A DNA stretch of 64,000 nucleotides from Macrocystis pyrifera (Eukaryota > Sar > Phaeophyceae > Laminariales > Laminariaceae). Below are positions 47,325 through 59,539 of the stretch, one piece after another; within the stretch, counting starts at the first letter, position 1; the number at the start of each line of letters is the position of its first letter. The notes beneath the pieces were generated by a model that saw only the letters and a list, made by a program, of their open reading frames with translations, had not been told where the DNA came from and made no database searches. The stretch spans positions 716,628 through 780,627 of the forward strand of contig JASSKH010000022.1 of assembly GCA_031763025.1 (NCBI GenBank), written 5' to 3'. A program made the position numbers and the translations under genes.

Positions 47325-49900
47325 GAATAATGAAGACAAAATGTCTTCGAATTCGTTAAACCCCTCCGATTCGTTGTCCGGTAGGTCATCGTCAAGGTGG
47401 TCTCCGTAGACCCAATATGTCTCTATCCGTTTTTATGAGAGAATTTCGTCTCACTCACTATATTGTGCGTCAGCACCTTTCGGAATTGTCTTAAATGTTA
47501 CCAGAGGCGCAGCTTTAGGCAGTTTTGAGGCGTTATCACGACCGCAGGGACACGTAGGAACATAAAGGGGACAGCCAGCACTTAAATCAATAGGGTATGC
47601 GTGAAAAATTGGTTGGGCGTGGTTTCAAGTAATCTGTTTCCTTTCAGGTATCACTTTGATCGAAACTATTGGGGATTTATTTTACATTAATATGAATACG
47701 AAAACGTCCTTATTTCACGACCACAGCGGTATGTAATATGCAGCAATGCCAACCCACGAAAAAGCTATTGCTGTGGGAAAACGTGACCGAAATGGCGTCT
47801 TAATTCACCTACAGTAAGTTTCTTGGATCGGGTGAACTGCGTCGTTGGTTTTAGGTTAGCAACCAAGCGGAGCGGCTTATGATTCACCTGGTTGACCAGT
47901 CAGCTTCTTAAAAGGTCGGCTTCAATTGTGATCAATCTAATCGAAACAGATTCATCCCAAACATCATAAGTATCCTAATAAATCCAAGTTGCTTTTCGAA
48001 CCTTTGCGTTTATTTGTTAGCAATATTTCAAGGTGTTTCCCCGAAAATTTGGTCTTTTGTCGGCCCCCGGTATTTGTGTGTGTGATGAGAGTTTTGTTTT
48101 GTGCTTTGGTCACTCGAGTTCTCTCACTCGACGAGCAATGAGAAGAATATCGCGATCTACAAGAAGCGTACCCTACTCAGCATCGAGATCTCTTTGTCTT
48201 ACCTGCTTGTGTCTCTCCACCCTCTTCACACCCTGTTATTGGCCAGATTGACATCGTACCTGGTTCAGACCCGACAAGACCAGGTATACCTGATTTTGTC
48301 TACTCTGATGTCTATGAGTAGCTGTCAACGTTCAACTACTGATGCTTTCGGCTAGTTTTGAACTGACCAGAGAGGCCATACGCACGCTGCTTCTTCTCTG
48401 CGTATGCGTCTGCGGTTCCTCGGTTGCAGTTATTGTGCATGATAAACTCTGCGCTCGTACGCTAATACGTACATATTATTGATGCATACATGCATGCGTA
48501 CGCTGGTTTCACTTTTTCTTATTTGGGGTGTACGAGAAGACTTTTTTTTCGGTTGTAGTTATGTGTACTCTGTCGTTTTCTATTGTCACAGAGGGAGTCA
48601 TATTGCAACAGCACCGTCGACACAGACTACAGTTCGTCTGCCCGCGTTCTGAGGTTTGCTATGGCAATATAATTTCGTGCCGAGCAGGAAGTTCCGCGAG
48701 GATATTCAACGCTGGCAACGGTGGGGGGGCAGAATGAAATACTCCTGGCGCTCCCGCCGTGCCGAAACAAACGAAGCCTAGTGAAGCCCGAGGTACCTAT
48801 ACCCTGAAGAAGACGAAACATTTCAGACGTTGGAGGCCATACGATCAAAGTTCTATTAATAATTCAAAAACAAAATAAAGTTTTTGGAATTTCGTGCACA
48901 AAACACCGCTCGTGGGCGCGTTTTCCCCTTGATTTTCGAATGTACCTGACGAATAGATCAGGTACAATACCGGATGTTGGCCACGTCCCTCTATCATAGT
49001 CCCCAATATCACGCATTCACGGCGATGAATGATAGGTACCATCCTGGGCAGAAAAGTAAAGACCCTTTGGTCTCCATATTTATGCTCCAACTGTCCTTAT
49101 AAATTCGCCCCGCTCTTTCAATCGACCTTCGGATTTGGTGGGGGCGTTCTCTCGTTGCGACAATAACAGCAACATCCTGTATCAGCAGCAACAACAACAT
49201 AGCTAGTCCCCGCCCTCGAACGAGTTGTAGCAAACTCCTATGCCTATGCTTGCTGTCGGGGTGTCGAGGTGACTCCGCCGCTGGTTCATACGTTGCGATT
49301 CTTTAGTTTTCGCTCGCATCCGCTTGTCAAAGCTTCCCACGGGAGAGCTTCTTCCTCTGCTGCTGTGATTTGAGTCTCCAGTCTCGGGCTTGTTCGGTGT
49401 CATCACGACTGGGCGGCGTCTGCTTGCTGGATGGTCGTTAGATGCTTCCTCCATCAAGATCTTAAGTACTGCGAGGCGCTTCTGCTTCTGCAGGCCGCAC
49501 CTGCAGAGTTGCGATCGGCGGCAGAACTAGCAAGCTACACCTGGTATGCTTCATCAGGTCACCCTCCAATCAGCGCACACATTTTGTCACAAATATGGTT
49601 GGTCCAAGTGATCAAAATTGGTCTATGTACATCGTCTTGAATAAAGAAGAGACATAAAAAACAAGACGATTATAAAAAAAAGCTACAAAGAGCACTGCGG
49701 GCGGCAACTTGAAAAACAACACGAGCAGAGTCGCGATAACAGTACACCGGAAACCGCTGACAGGTTGGCACGCACACTAAAACACAAACTCTTCTTGGCT
49801 CCACTAGACCTATGGATCACCCCCCCCGCTAACGAGGTGAGTAGGTGATTACATTATTAGTGGGTCGACAGCACTAGATATGCTAGCTCTTGAAAATAAA
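47325..49900. other. Intergenic region with small unassigned frames
   Basis: A 69-codon frame at 48528-48737 begins with a signal-peptide-like MYEKTFFSVVVMCTLSFSIV. An overlapping frame after the acceptor at about 48592 (RESYCNSTVDTDYSSSARVL..., stop) is equally plausible, so neither is called. ACCAGGTA-type motifs occur at 48260-48300. Nothing else recognised. Confidence 0.3.
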
Positions 49901-49949
49901 CTCAGTGTTGGGATCGGATGACGACATGACCTCCCACTGAGGCGGGGAA

Positions 49950-50215
49950 GTGGTACCGGGGGATCCTCGAAGCAGCCGAACGGTTCATGGTGAGGTGGCA
50001 CGAGGCTGAGGCTGAGCTGAGTAGGCAGCGCCGCGCATCCGCCGTGGGTGGTATCCAAGGGAATGGGGGGAGGAGGGTCGACAGGAGGAGTAGCAGAAAA
50101 CCCGACCAAGGGAAAGCGGAGAGGGGGGGGAAGAGGAGTAGAAGGGAAACTGCAGTGGACGAAAGGAGGAAGGAGATGGCAGACAGGGTAGCAAGGTACC
50201 GGGCAGACTAAGAAG
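49950..50215 (+). pseudogene. Coding-like remnant with charged C-terminal region, family unknown
   Basis: The frame reads WYRGILEAAERFMVRWHEAE, then a basic, low-complexity stretch, then RRKEMADRVARYRAD and stop. The nucleotide phrase GGCAGACAGGGTAGCAAGGT at its end recurs at 50503-50522. It probably derives from a transposable element, but I cannot name it. Confidence 0.3.
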
Positions 50216-50580
50216 GAGAACATGCCTATACTACTCGTACCACCAAGTGGTGCAGCTGGTTCGAATGTGATCTTCCTTTGTCTTCCTTTTTTTTTTTGTT
50301 TTGTTTTGTTTTTCTTTTTTTTTTCTTCTTTTGCGCTGACTCTATGTGATTTTTATTATATTTTCATTCTCTTTCTTTCTCCGATTGATAAGCCTTATTG
50401 AAGGAATCGTGTGGCGTGGGCGGATGACGAGCTTGCTTTGCTTGTTTCGTATTGTCTGAGGCCGAGGGGCCGGGCATAGTTGATAAACGCTGGACGAAAA
50501 GGTGGCAGACAGGGTAGCAAGGTACCAGGTGGGCCAGCAGGGAGACCCTGCCTGTGCTACTCGTACCATAAACTGCTGCC
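50179..50580 (+). repeat. Pair of about 75 bp direct repeats, 325 bp apart
   Basis: GGCAGACAGGGTAGCAAGGT followed by ACC...CTACTCGTACCA occurs at 50179-50254 and 50504-50580. T-rich low-complexity sequence lies between. The repeats could be remnants of element ends. Confidence 0.5.
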
Positions 50581-50664
50581 GCTACCTGGAGGATGCTTTG
50601 TGCTTCGTTTGGTTTGCCTGTTATTTTCCCTTGGTTCGTAGCTTTACTCTGTTGACGACGACTA

Positions 50665-50768
50665 TTACGGGGTCCATAGTTAACGGGACCAAATAGTTTT
50701 AGTAAAAATAGTTAAATATATAGGTTTTTATATACACCATATGTCCTATTAACTATGGACCCCCGTAA
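50665..50768 (+). mobile_element. MITE, TA-flanked, copy 3 of 4
   Basis: The best-preserved copy: TTACGGGGTCCATAGTTAAC at the left pairs with GTTAACTATGGACCCCCGTAA-type sequence at the right, bounded by TA. The internal part is AT-rich with TATAGGTTTTTATA. Confidence 0.85.
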
Positions 50769-53700
50769 TAGTGGTGTTTTCTTCTTTCTCCTTTTTTTTC
50801 CAGCTCGTTCTTTTCAAATGTCTGCCAGATCCCCTGCGAGGGGGGCACGATGGTTTGTCGTTGTATATATATACCAGGCATATATTTGTTTTTTTTCTTG
50901 TTTCTTTTTCTCTTCGAACTGTCTTTTTTCGAATTATTATTTTTTTCTCTTTGTTTCGTAGGTCATGGAATGGGTATGTCGTGCCTGTCGTACGCAGTAT
51001 GATGACATGGCATTGCATTGCATACGTAGCAACGTAGTATCTCTGTGAGGTAGTTTTGTGACCACATAACTTGTATCTCTCTAGGATTGAAGAATCGGCA
51101 CGGACACTAGTTGTGCTGGATGTCGACGGGTAGAAAGAACGGTTTGACGCGAAGAAAACAAAACAACTGAGTTGGATGCCGAAAAAATAAATGTCAACTA
51201 TACTACGGTACACAGTGTGCACCATATAGAACCCACCACGGAGGGTGAAGACAACGCTGAAAGTGCGCGGTACTCGCACTGGACAAAAGACAAGCCACGC
51301 GGTGATAACACAGAAAGATAATCTACTCCTGTAGGAGGAGGATCAGACAAATGATGGAACCAGTAGCAGAGGGCAAACATCAGTTGTTGCTCAAACTGAC
51401 GAGGCAGAAGAGAAAGCGCAAAAAACAAGACAAAATTAAGACCAGCAAAGGTGCCACGGTACATCCGCGGGGACAGTACGATATTTCCGCGGAGGGGGGT
51501 TAAATGCTGAGGAGTCTGTCGGCAATACTGCAGCACGGTAGGAAGCAATAATTTCTCTGCATTGAGGGAAGGGCGTTGACATGACGCCATATACCCATCT
51601 GGGTAGGATAACCTTTAAACATGAGATGGTACTGAAAGTTAGTCAGAGATGCTGCTCCTACTCCCCTTTTGTGTCCATCAATACTCTCAACTGTGAACGC
51701 ACCGATCGTAACTTTTGACAAGGAGCCTTCAAGACCGGGCACTGGGAGAGTGGTCCCCAAAAACAAATAGTCGAGCGCATCAAGGTCGGGGATAGGGGGA
51801 GACAGAGAGACACAATACTTTTTCATCCGGCCTAGATGGACAGTAATCTCGGCTGGGTTGCCATCTTTAGTGACACGATATATGACGGGGGACATTTGCG
51901 CTCGTATGGTATACGGTCCACGCCAAGGGCTGATCAATTTGGGATTGGGACCATCAGCTTCGTTGTATGGGCGGTGGATCAGTACTTGATCACCAGCGTA
52001 GAAACTGGGAAAAGACAGGGTCTCATTGACAGCCGCTTGCTTATCTGCTCGTTCTTCAAGATTACGGCGGGCTAGCTCGTATGCAAATTGCAAGTTTTCG
52101 ACAGTTTGTTTCGAGTAATCGAGCTGAGCTTGCGGTGCGGAGGTGGACGGTACTCCTAGAATGGGATCGACAGGCAGTACAGCTGCGCGTCCACACATGA
52201 GGAAATGAGGAGTTTCCTGGAGCGTGGTCGAGTAAGCGGTGTTGTGCGCTAATTGGACAAAGGGTAACAGCTCTGCCCAGTTATCGAACGACAAGTTGCT
52301 ATACATAGCCAACATACTATGGACGGTGCTGTGAACACGCTCTAAGACAGAGTTGCCTTGAGGACCAAAGGCTGCTGTACGCGTTTTCTTAAAGCCAAAA
52401 ATTGACTGCAATTACTTGACAAGTTGATTGTCAAATTCCGTCCCCTGATCGGAATGCAGAGTTTCTGGGGAACCAAACACCGAGAACACGCGTTCGATCA
52501 AATGACGAACTAACGTGCGAGCCGCTTTATCTTTGATCGCATTCAAAATGACAAATCGAGTTAGATGGACAACGACTGAAACGATTTCCTTGTGACGAAC
52601 TCTTTTACTCGACAAGATCAACTGCAACGCATTGGAATGCACGCATGACAGGGCGGTGTCCCACAGGCAACTTTAACGAGCGGTGGGATGACTTCCGCTG
52701 TTGGCAAGATAGACAAGTTTCGATATGAGTACGGACATCTGTGGGCATTGTCGGCCACCAGAATCCATCTCGAATAGTATCGAACGTTGCTTTAAAAGAT
52801 AAGTGACCTCCGGACGCTGGTAAGTCATGACACGAATTAATGACAATTTTTCGGAGAGATGTAGGCACTCCCAGTTGATCTCGGAAAGTGCTACGCTTCC
52901 TTAGATGACCAGGAAGATAAGACCGAAATAGCAATGCTTCATTTAAAAAGACGTAGGTCATCGTGTACTTAGATTCTGTAGGAGGGAGTGGGGCCGATGC
53001 GGGCGCATGGAGATACTCAAAGTATTGACTAAATCCCTCTTTCTGTAGATAAACAAGTTTCGCGGGATCTATAGTAGGGAAGACAGACACTGCGCTCATG
53101 AACAATTCACGATCGCTTTCGGCAGGTGCTATATCGTGCAAATTAGAAGCTGACAATTCATATTCGCAGGGTCCAGGTGGATAGTAAGGTCCGTCGATCG
53201 GAACGTTACAAATCGCGGCCAATCTTGGCTCGGATGGGATGGGTTCCCCGTTCACTTAGCTAAAAGCACGAGACAACATGTCAGGCACAACATTGACTTT
53301 GCCTGCGACATGTTTGACAGTGAAAGCGTATTTCTGGAGTGCTATTGCCCATCAGGTCAACATGTTAGAGGTATCCTGCATTTTGCAGAGGTACGTAAGT
53401 GCTTGGTGGTCGGTAAAGCAAGTGAAATGCTTACCCCATAGGTAAGGACGCCAGTGGGTGACAGCCCAGACCACAGCACAACACTCTTTCATGGTCGCAC
53501 TATAATGGCGTTGGCTTTTTGAAAGGCGGTGACTGAAATACGCGATGATGTCAAGATCAGAATCGGAGCTACCGTCGAGTGAGGGTTGAGCGAGAAATGC
53601 TCGTACTCCAGCTTCTGAAGCATCGGTATGGACAACGAAGTCTGGAGTAAAGTCCGGGTATTTAAGAACCGGCGCAGAGGTTAGGACGCGTTAAGCGCGA

Positions 53701-56700
53701 GCAAACGCTTCACGTTGCGCGGGCCAAAAAGCCTTCTTGAAAGCGGTCTTATTGACAAAAATCCTTACGAGTGAGTTCAGCCAGCGGCGTTGTGATTTCA
53801 GTGTAACCGTTTACGAAACGGCGGACATAATTGAGTGTACCTAAAAATCCGTGATTATCTTTGATACATTCAGGCTCAGGCAGGGCGAGAATGGCTTTGA
53901 TACGGTCGGCACTGATTGAGATGCCTTTTTCCGACATAACGCGGCCAAGGTACTCGATTTGTTTCTGACCGAGATTAAGTTTACTCGGTTTTAAGGTTAG
54001 GCTTGCTGCCTGCAACGCTGAGAACATTTGCTCAAGGGATTTCAGGTGAGCTTCGAACGTAGAATTAAGACAAATAATATCATCCATATATGTAAGAATA
54101 CCTTATTTAGGAACAAGGTGGCCAAACGTGACACACATCATGTGTTGAAACAACCACGTGGCATTGCGTACAAACTCCAAAAGGCACACGTTTGAAACAG
54201 AACTTGCCGGTAGGAGTGACGAATGCTGTCCGGTCGATGTGCTCTTCTGCAACGGGCAGTTGCCAGAACGCGCTGAGGACATCGGCAGTAGAGATGAACT
54301 TGACGCCTCCTGCTGCATCCAGACAGGAATCCAGGTTCGGAAGGGGCCAGCTCTTGCGGACGATATGACGATTGAGGGTATGACAATAATCAACACAGAA
54401 ACGAGGGCTACCGTTCTTCTTTGCGACAAGAGTACACGGGCTACCCCACGGGCTAGGATGCTGTTCAATTATGTCCCATTCTAGCATGTCATGGACACAT
54501 TTATCAATGACAGCCGTAGCGCGAGGGTTGGCACGGTACGGAGCACGGTTCAGGACGGGTGTCAGGAGACAAGGGAAACGATGCCTCGGCATTGGTGCAA
54601 CGACCAAGCTCTGACATAGACAAGGCAAATACAGGACGGTACCGGGCGCAAAAATCAATGACAGCGGCTTTTTGGCCAGGTAAAAGCTTAGTATCGGTGA
54701 ATGCTTTGGACAAGGGACCTTCAAGCTCTGATTTGGCTTGAGCGAGTTCATCGATTGATTTAGGAGTTTTCGCAACAGCGTTCACATGTAATTGATCAGG
54801 CGTCACTACTGCCACAGAAAATAACCGACCAAGGCATAAACCAATCGGAATTGCAACACCATCAGGGGACGGGTTTGCAAGTTGCACTGCTGCTGAGCCG
54901 TCAGCAGCATACCAAGTAGCAAGGGTGCGAGCGACAATGATTTTATCGAACACCGACGAAGTACCTGATTCCAAGAACTCAAGCTCAGGCATTATTCGAG
55001 GTTCTACGACAACAATAGAATCCTGGACAGGGGAACAACCAGTGAAAGCTACGACAAGAGCCTCGTGTCGACGTTCAAGATCGACTCGTTCGCGCAAGCT
55101 TACATCTACTCCTACTGCATCATGATGGACAGCAGCGACGGACAGATTTGGGTCGAGGGAAGAGGCAGTGGAGGGGTTAGCCGGACGATAGGTGGGGTGG
55201 CTAGTACGATGAACTGCTAGGAAAGATTTACCAGCAGATGCAAATGACATAGTTTGGTTTACCAATCGAGGACAGCTCCAAAATTAGACATGACATTGTT
55301 GTCAAGGAGTATTGAATCGGGACCAATAGGAGGTACGACCAACGCTTCGACTTCGTGCGTGATCCTACTGAGGGTGAGTGAAAAACTTACCAACCCAAAA
55401 ATATCCAAAGGTGATCCATTCGCTGCACGCAAGGCAACGGCGGTTGGTGGGACTTGTTGAATAGTGACAGAACGCAAGGTTGGGTGGGACATCAACCATG
55501 CTTGAGAGACAACGGAAATATCAGTAGCAGTACCAACAGTGGTTGCGGGCACTGGATCGTTGTCTACAAGATACATAAATCTGCACTCTGCGAGACAAGA
55601 AAGGCAAAGAAAAAGGATGGGATCTGAGCGCTAGCATCGAGCTATGCCACACAGTTGTCTTATTATTTTTCTCTGGGTAAACATTACCCGGGACAGCCAG
55701 GACATGACTAGAGTGGCGTGACCGCCGTGCACTACGGTTACATTCGGACACACACGCAGACACACGGGTCTCATCAGCAAACGTCACCCTCTTGCGCGGA
55801 CGACGCGAGCTGGACACGCCATCACTCCGACCTGAGACAAGGACACTCTTGACAGACAACAAACCACGATCAATTCGCTGGTTACTCCCATCATTGACAG
55901 AGACACTCGGTACGACAGACTTAGTACCTACTGCTACAGCGGAGAGTTTCCTGTTCGCGAAAACCTTGCCTACCGTATCGGTAGCAAGGTGTGTCCCTAC
56001 TGCTGCAAGCGCTGCAGCAGCTGGCCACGTCAGTTGCCGTCCCCAGTTGCGTTGCTCGCCCAGCTCCTGCGGTCATCATCGTCGTCACCGTCGTCGTCAC
56101 GGTCGTTGCGGCGGCAGCGGTGGCGAAGGTAGACGCGAGGAGAAGGGGAACGGTCACGCTTGGAAGATCCTGACGATCGTTAGTGACGCCCAATGATGTC
56201 GAGTGCCTTTCAAAGGCACGTTGACTCCCAGTGGCCCACCGGTTTCTCACACCTATCGTAGGTGCAGTGCGGGCGAGGCTTCCGCTGGTGGGTCGTCGGG
56301 TGCTGCTTTCGCCCGTTGCTGCCTCCTTGCTGGCGGCCATGCTGACGTTGCTGGCGTTGGTGGGAGACTGTAACTGGCGGACAGCAGCACGGTTCGGGAC
56401 AGGCGTGAATAACATGGCACTGACAGTAGGTGCACCAGTGAGGCATGCAGCATCATGGCGACGTGCGCGCTCGGCAGCCTCTTTGAAAGAGTTTACATGT
56501 TTTTCACCACTCTGCAACAGTTCCAGAGCGGGGGGCAGACTGTGCTGCCACAAAGTGACAGTGATCGCGGACCAAGGTGTACGAACTTTGGCATGGCGTT
56601 GGACAGCCGATTCATGTGGGGACATGAGGGCACGGAAAAGAAGGGCACATGCGGATACAGTCTCGCTTTGTCCGACTTAAAATTGGCTAGTTTAATAGCA

Positions 56701-57420
56701 CACTCTTCGACGCATGATGATATCTAGAAGTGCGAGTTCGAGTTCTTCCCAAGTGGACGGTGGGGAAAACGAGCCGGAGTTGTTCACATCCTCGGCATTG
56801 ACAACGTTCGCACTCCAGTCTATCCTACCAGACATAAGTTGCTGATACAGCGTCAGACAGGGCCTATCACTGATGAGCGACAAGTGCTCGAAATCAATAT
56901 TATCAGCAAACTTGTCGTTATCTGGTGCGACAGATTTGGCTCGAAAACCGACAACCAGACGAACCTGGGACAGTACTTTCGCAACATCTGCGTCAGCACT
57001 ACCGTTCAAGCGGGGCAGATTGCGTACATCGTTGGGCGTTAAACTGACATTCTTTGGTGCGGACAGCACTCCTGCGTATGTACGAGCAGATTGGACAGGG
57101 TCAGATTGGACAGCAGTAGTTGAGTTGATACACTCGGACAGGGACACAGGAGGACTACTAGCAACAGATGGACTTGCCAATTGTTGGAGCATGCCATTGT
57201 GCTGCTCGCTCAAGACTTCGAAGTCCACGTTCTCCATCCTCTCCAGCTCGCGGTTGACGATGTGGGTGAGGTGAGTCCGTATGGTGGGTATGGAGACCTC
57301 GGGGCCGGAGGCGTTGGAGGGTTCCGGGCTGCCATCCTTCCTTTCTTCGGTGCCGGAAGAACGCGGTGCTTCCCTGTGTGCTTCCGTTGGGTAGGGGTCC
57401 TTGTCGGAGGTTGACATACT

Positions 57421-57998
57421 TGTTGCGAGTTAGGGGATCCCCCTAGTTAGGAGATCCCTTTTGCTATAGGGGATCCCCTCCTAGCTTTGGGGGATCCCCT
57501 CCTAGCTTAGGGGATCCCCTCCCAGCTTAGGGGATCCCCTACGAGCTTAGGGGATCCCTTCCTACCTTAGGGGATCCCCTACGAGGTTAGGGGATGCCCA
57601 ACGACTTTAGGGGATCCATATCATGGGTGTACTGTATTGAATAGAGACGCTATATTACACGATTTGTACATGTTGGGTGTTCATACAGTACACACATGAT
57701 ATGGGTCCCCTATAGTCGTTGGGCATCCCTTAACCTCCCAGGGGATCCCCTAACATCCTAGAAGATCCCCTAAGCTAGCGGGGGATCCCCTAACCTCCTA
57801 GGGGATCCCCTAACATCCTAGGGGATCCCGTAAGGTAGAAGGGGGTCCAGCAAGCTAGTAGAGGATCCCCTAAGCTGGGAGGGGGTCCCCTAAGCTAGGA
57901 GGGGATCCCCTAAGTTAGGAGGGGATCCCCTAAGCTAGGAGGGGACCCCCCAAGGCAAAAGGGATCTCCTAACTCGGGGGATTCCCTAACTCGCAACA
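57421..57998. mobile_element. Foldback (long inverted repeat) element of GGGGATCCCCT units
   Basis: A 578 bp insertion whose two halves are inverted copies of each other: tandem 20-23 bp GGGGATCCCC(T)-containing units on both sides of a centre near 57660. The ends are perfect inverted repeats for 15 bases (TGTTGCGAGTTAGGG). It is flanked by the 6 bp direct repeat CATACT (57415-57420 and 57999-58004), a target-site duplication. No coding capacity. The whole element could form one long hairpin. It lies directly upstream of the gag start of the gypsy fossil, so it inserted after it. Superfamily unknown. Confidence 0.85.
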
Positions 57999-58092
57999 CA
58001 TACTCCCTGCTGTATCTCTATTCCTCGACTCGACTCGACTTTTGCTGTTGGTAATCAACTGCCGTCAGACGCCAATAAGATTCGTAGTAGAT

Positions 58093-58162
58093 ACCACCGG
58101 TGGGTCGTGATCCCACGTCTCTCTGCGTTAGCAGAGTGTTCTTACTGTTGAACCACGACGGC
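58093..58162 (-). other. tRNA-like cloverleaf in the leader of the gypsy fossil
   Basis: The minus strand folds as a tRNA: acceptor GCCGTCG with CGGTGGT (seven pairs including G-U), D stem GTTC/GAAC, anticodon stem CTCTG/CAGAG, T stem GTGGG/CCCAC. Against a normal tRNA, the anticodon loop has six bases (CTAACG) and the T loop reads ATCACGA instead of TTCRANN. It is a tRNA pseudogene or a structured leader element; TGGTATCTACTACGAA overlapping its 3' end is a candidate primer-binding site. Confidence 0.5.
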
Positions 58163-58910
58163 TAGGGTGTAGGACAGCTCGGGCTGAGACAGCAGCCCGG
58201 TGACAAGATCAGACAGGGAGATATGATGAGTGAGAGCCGAGAGGCGAGCAATCATCGTTGCTCTCGCGCACAGGTGGCCACTGGGGTACCTTGCGGCACG
58301 TTGGCTTCCGCTCACAACCTCACCACCTTGCGAAGGTGTTGCCCCAATGTGCAGACAAGCTAAAATCCCCTCTTTCCTTCAGCAACGTCTTCAATGGGAC
58401 AACCTCCAGCGTTCGAGTTTTAGGGGTGATCGAACAAGCCCTGTAGCCGTCGTCACAGGGTAATAAACTGATTTTTGTACGATGATGAGAACCTCACTAG
58501 AGGCAACGAGCGCGGGGATGGATGGGTCCGATGTCGGTCGATACAATGTATCATATATAAGCCCCCCCAGGGACAATCTGGCAATCTGAAGACAAAACAA
58601 CTGAAGAAAGCATTTTTTTTTCTGTTTTCACAAGTGTATTTATTTGGTTTTAATATCCCCCCTGTATCAAAAAAAAAAATGTCGTGTGTTTGTTTTTGTT
58701 CGAATACCCGCTCCCCAGGGTACATATATACAAGAAAAAAATGCAAAACAGAGCCAGGATCGCCAACATTTCGGAAAAAAAAAAAAAATACGTCTATGAG
58801 TAAGAGTCCATACGTACGTATCGGGTTAATTTTTTTGTCAGAAATATTAATTAGTAAAAAAAAACGTGTCTTTATATTTTTTCCGACGCATTCAAGACGG
58901 TTTTGAACTA

Positions 58911-59019
58911 TTACGTACGGAGGACCATAGTAAACAACACCTGCGGTGCACACAAAAACCTTTATATTTCCTTATTTTTACTAACAAAATTTGGTCCCAT
59001 TTACTATGGTCCTCTGTAA
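58911..59019 (-). mobile_element. MITE, TA-flanked, copy 4 of 4
   Basis: A 109 bp element in opposite orientation to the other three. It has TTACGTACGGAGGACCATAG at the left and the complement of TTACAGAGGACCATAGTAAA at the right, bounded by TA. The internal AAAACCTTTATA is the reverse of the others' TATAGGTTTT. Confidence 0.75.
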
Positions 59020-59424
59020 TAAAACCAAGCAAAAACCATTGACAAAAAATGTTTTTAAAGCCTTTTCTCCTTTTTCAAGGGGTGGTGAAGACTCTCCATT
59101 CTTTTTCTGTATTTTTTCGAGCTCTCTCCTAGCGTGTGGACTTTTTTTACCCCCTCCCCTGTCTTTTTTTCATTATTATTATGTGCTGTGTATAGCCCCC
59201 TGACCTCCTTTAAAGAGGGTCTACCTTTCTTACTAGACGGCAGACTTGGATTCAGTTATTATATCATAATAAAAGTACGAGTGGGAAACATACGAAATTT
59301 AATACACAAAGCAAAGCCTTTTGAGTAGAAAAAATACGTCAACCTATTTTTGTAGAAAAAAATACAAAATCAGTAAGAAGAAAATAGAAAATGCCCTCAG
59401 GTACGTACACAAAAGGAAAAAAAC

Positions 59425-59520
59425 TTTGGGGATGCCGTGGGGCTCGAACCCATGACCCATGCTTCGTATTTTTGAAAAATGGGCGGTTTACCCCGCGCGC
59501 CCGTGCGACAAAACCTCCCA
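59425..59520 (-). repeat. tRNA-like segment with an enlarged anticodon loop
   Basis: The minus strand reads a B box (GGGTTCGAGCCCC), a 3' end CGGCATCCCC and then a T7 run that could stop Pol III. A CCCAT/ATGGG stem with an 18-base loop sits where the anticodon arm (possibly with an intron) would be. The acceptor stem pairs poorly. It could be a tRNA pseudogene or the head of a SINE; compare 18165-18232. Confidence 0.4.
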
Positions 59521-59539
59521 TACCACAATTAAAACCCCT

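Larger units (their letters stand above)
51240..58240 (-). mobile_element. Ty3/gypsy LTR retrotransposon fossil
   Basis: A minus-strand element with gag (about 57.4-56.2 kb, ending in a CCHC-type knuckle region), protease-like (about 55.6-55.3 kb), reverse transcriptase (about 54.7-53.8 kb), RNase H (about 53.7-53.3 kb, by position and weak similarity) and integrase (about 53.1-51.9 kb, with an HHCC zinc finger). A C-terminal region near 51.7-51.6 kb weakly resembles a chromodomain. The order protease-RT-RNase H-integrase defines the family (Metaviridae). The element is broken in roughly eight places. Long terminal repeats are not clearly visible; only a short similarity between about 51330-51400 and 58205-58270 hints at them, so the insertion looks old. 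A foldback element is inserted next to the gag start. Confidence 0.85.

Noticed and set aside
56231-56680. 149-codon plus-strand frame
   Set aside because: Antisense shadow of the gag region of the gypsy fossil.
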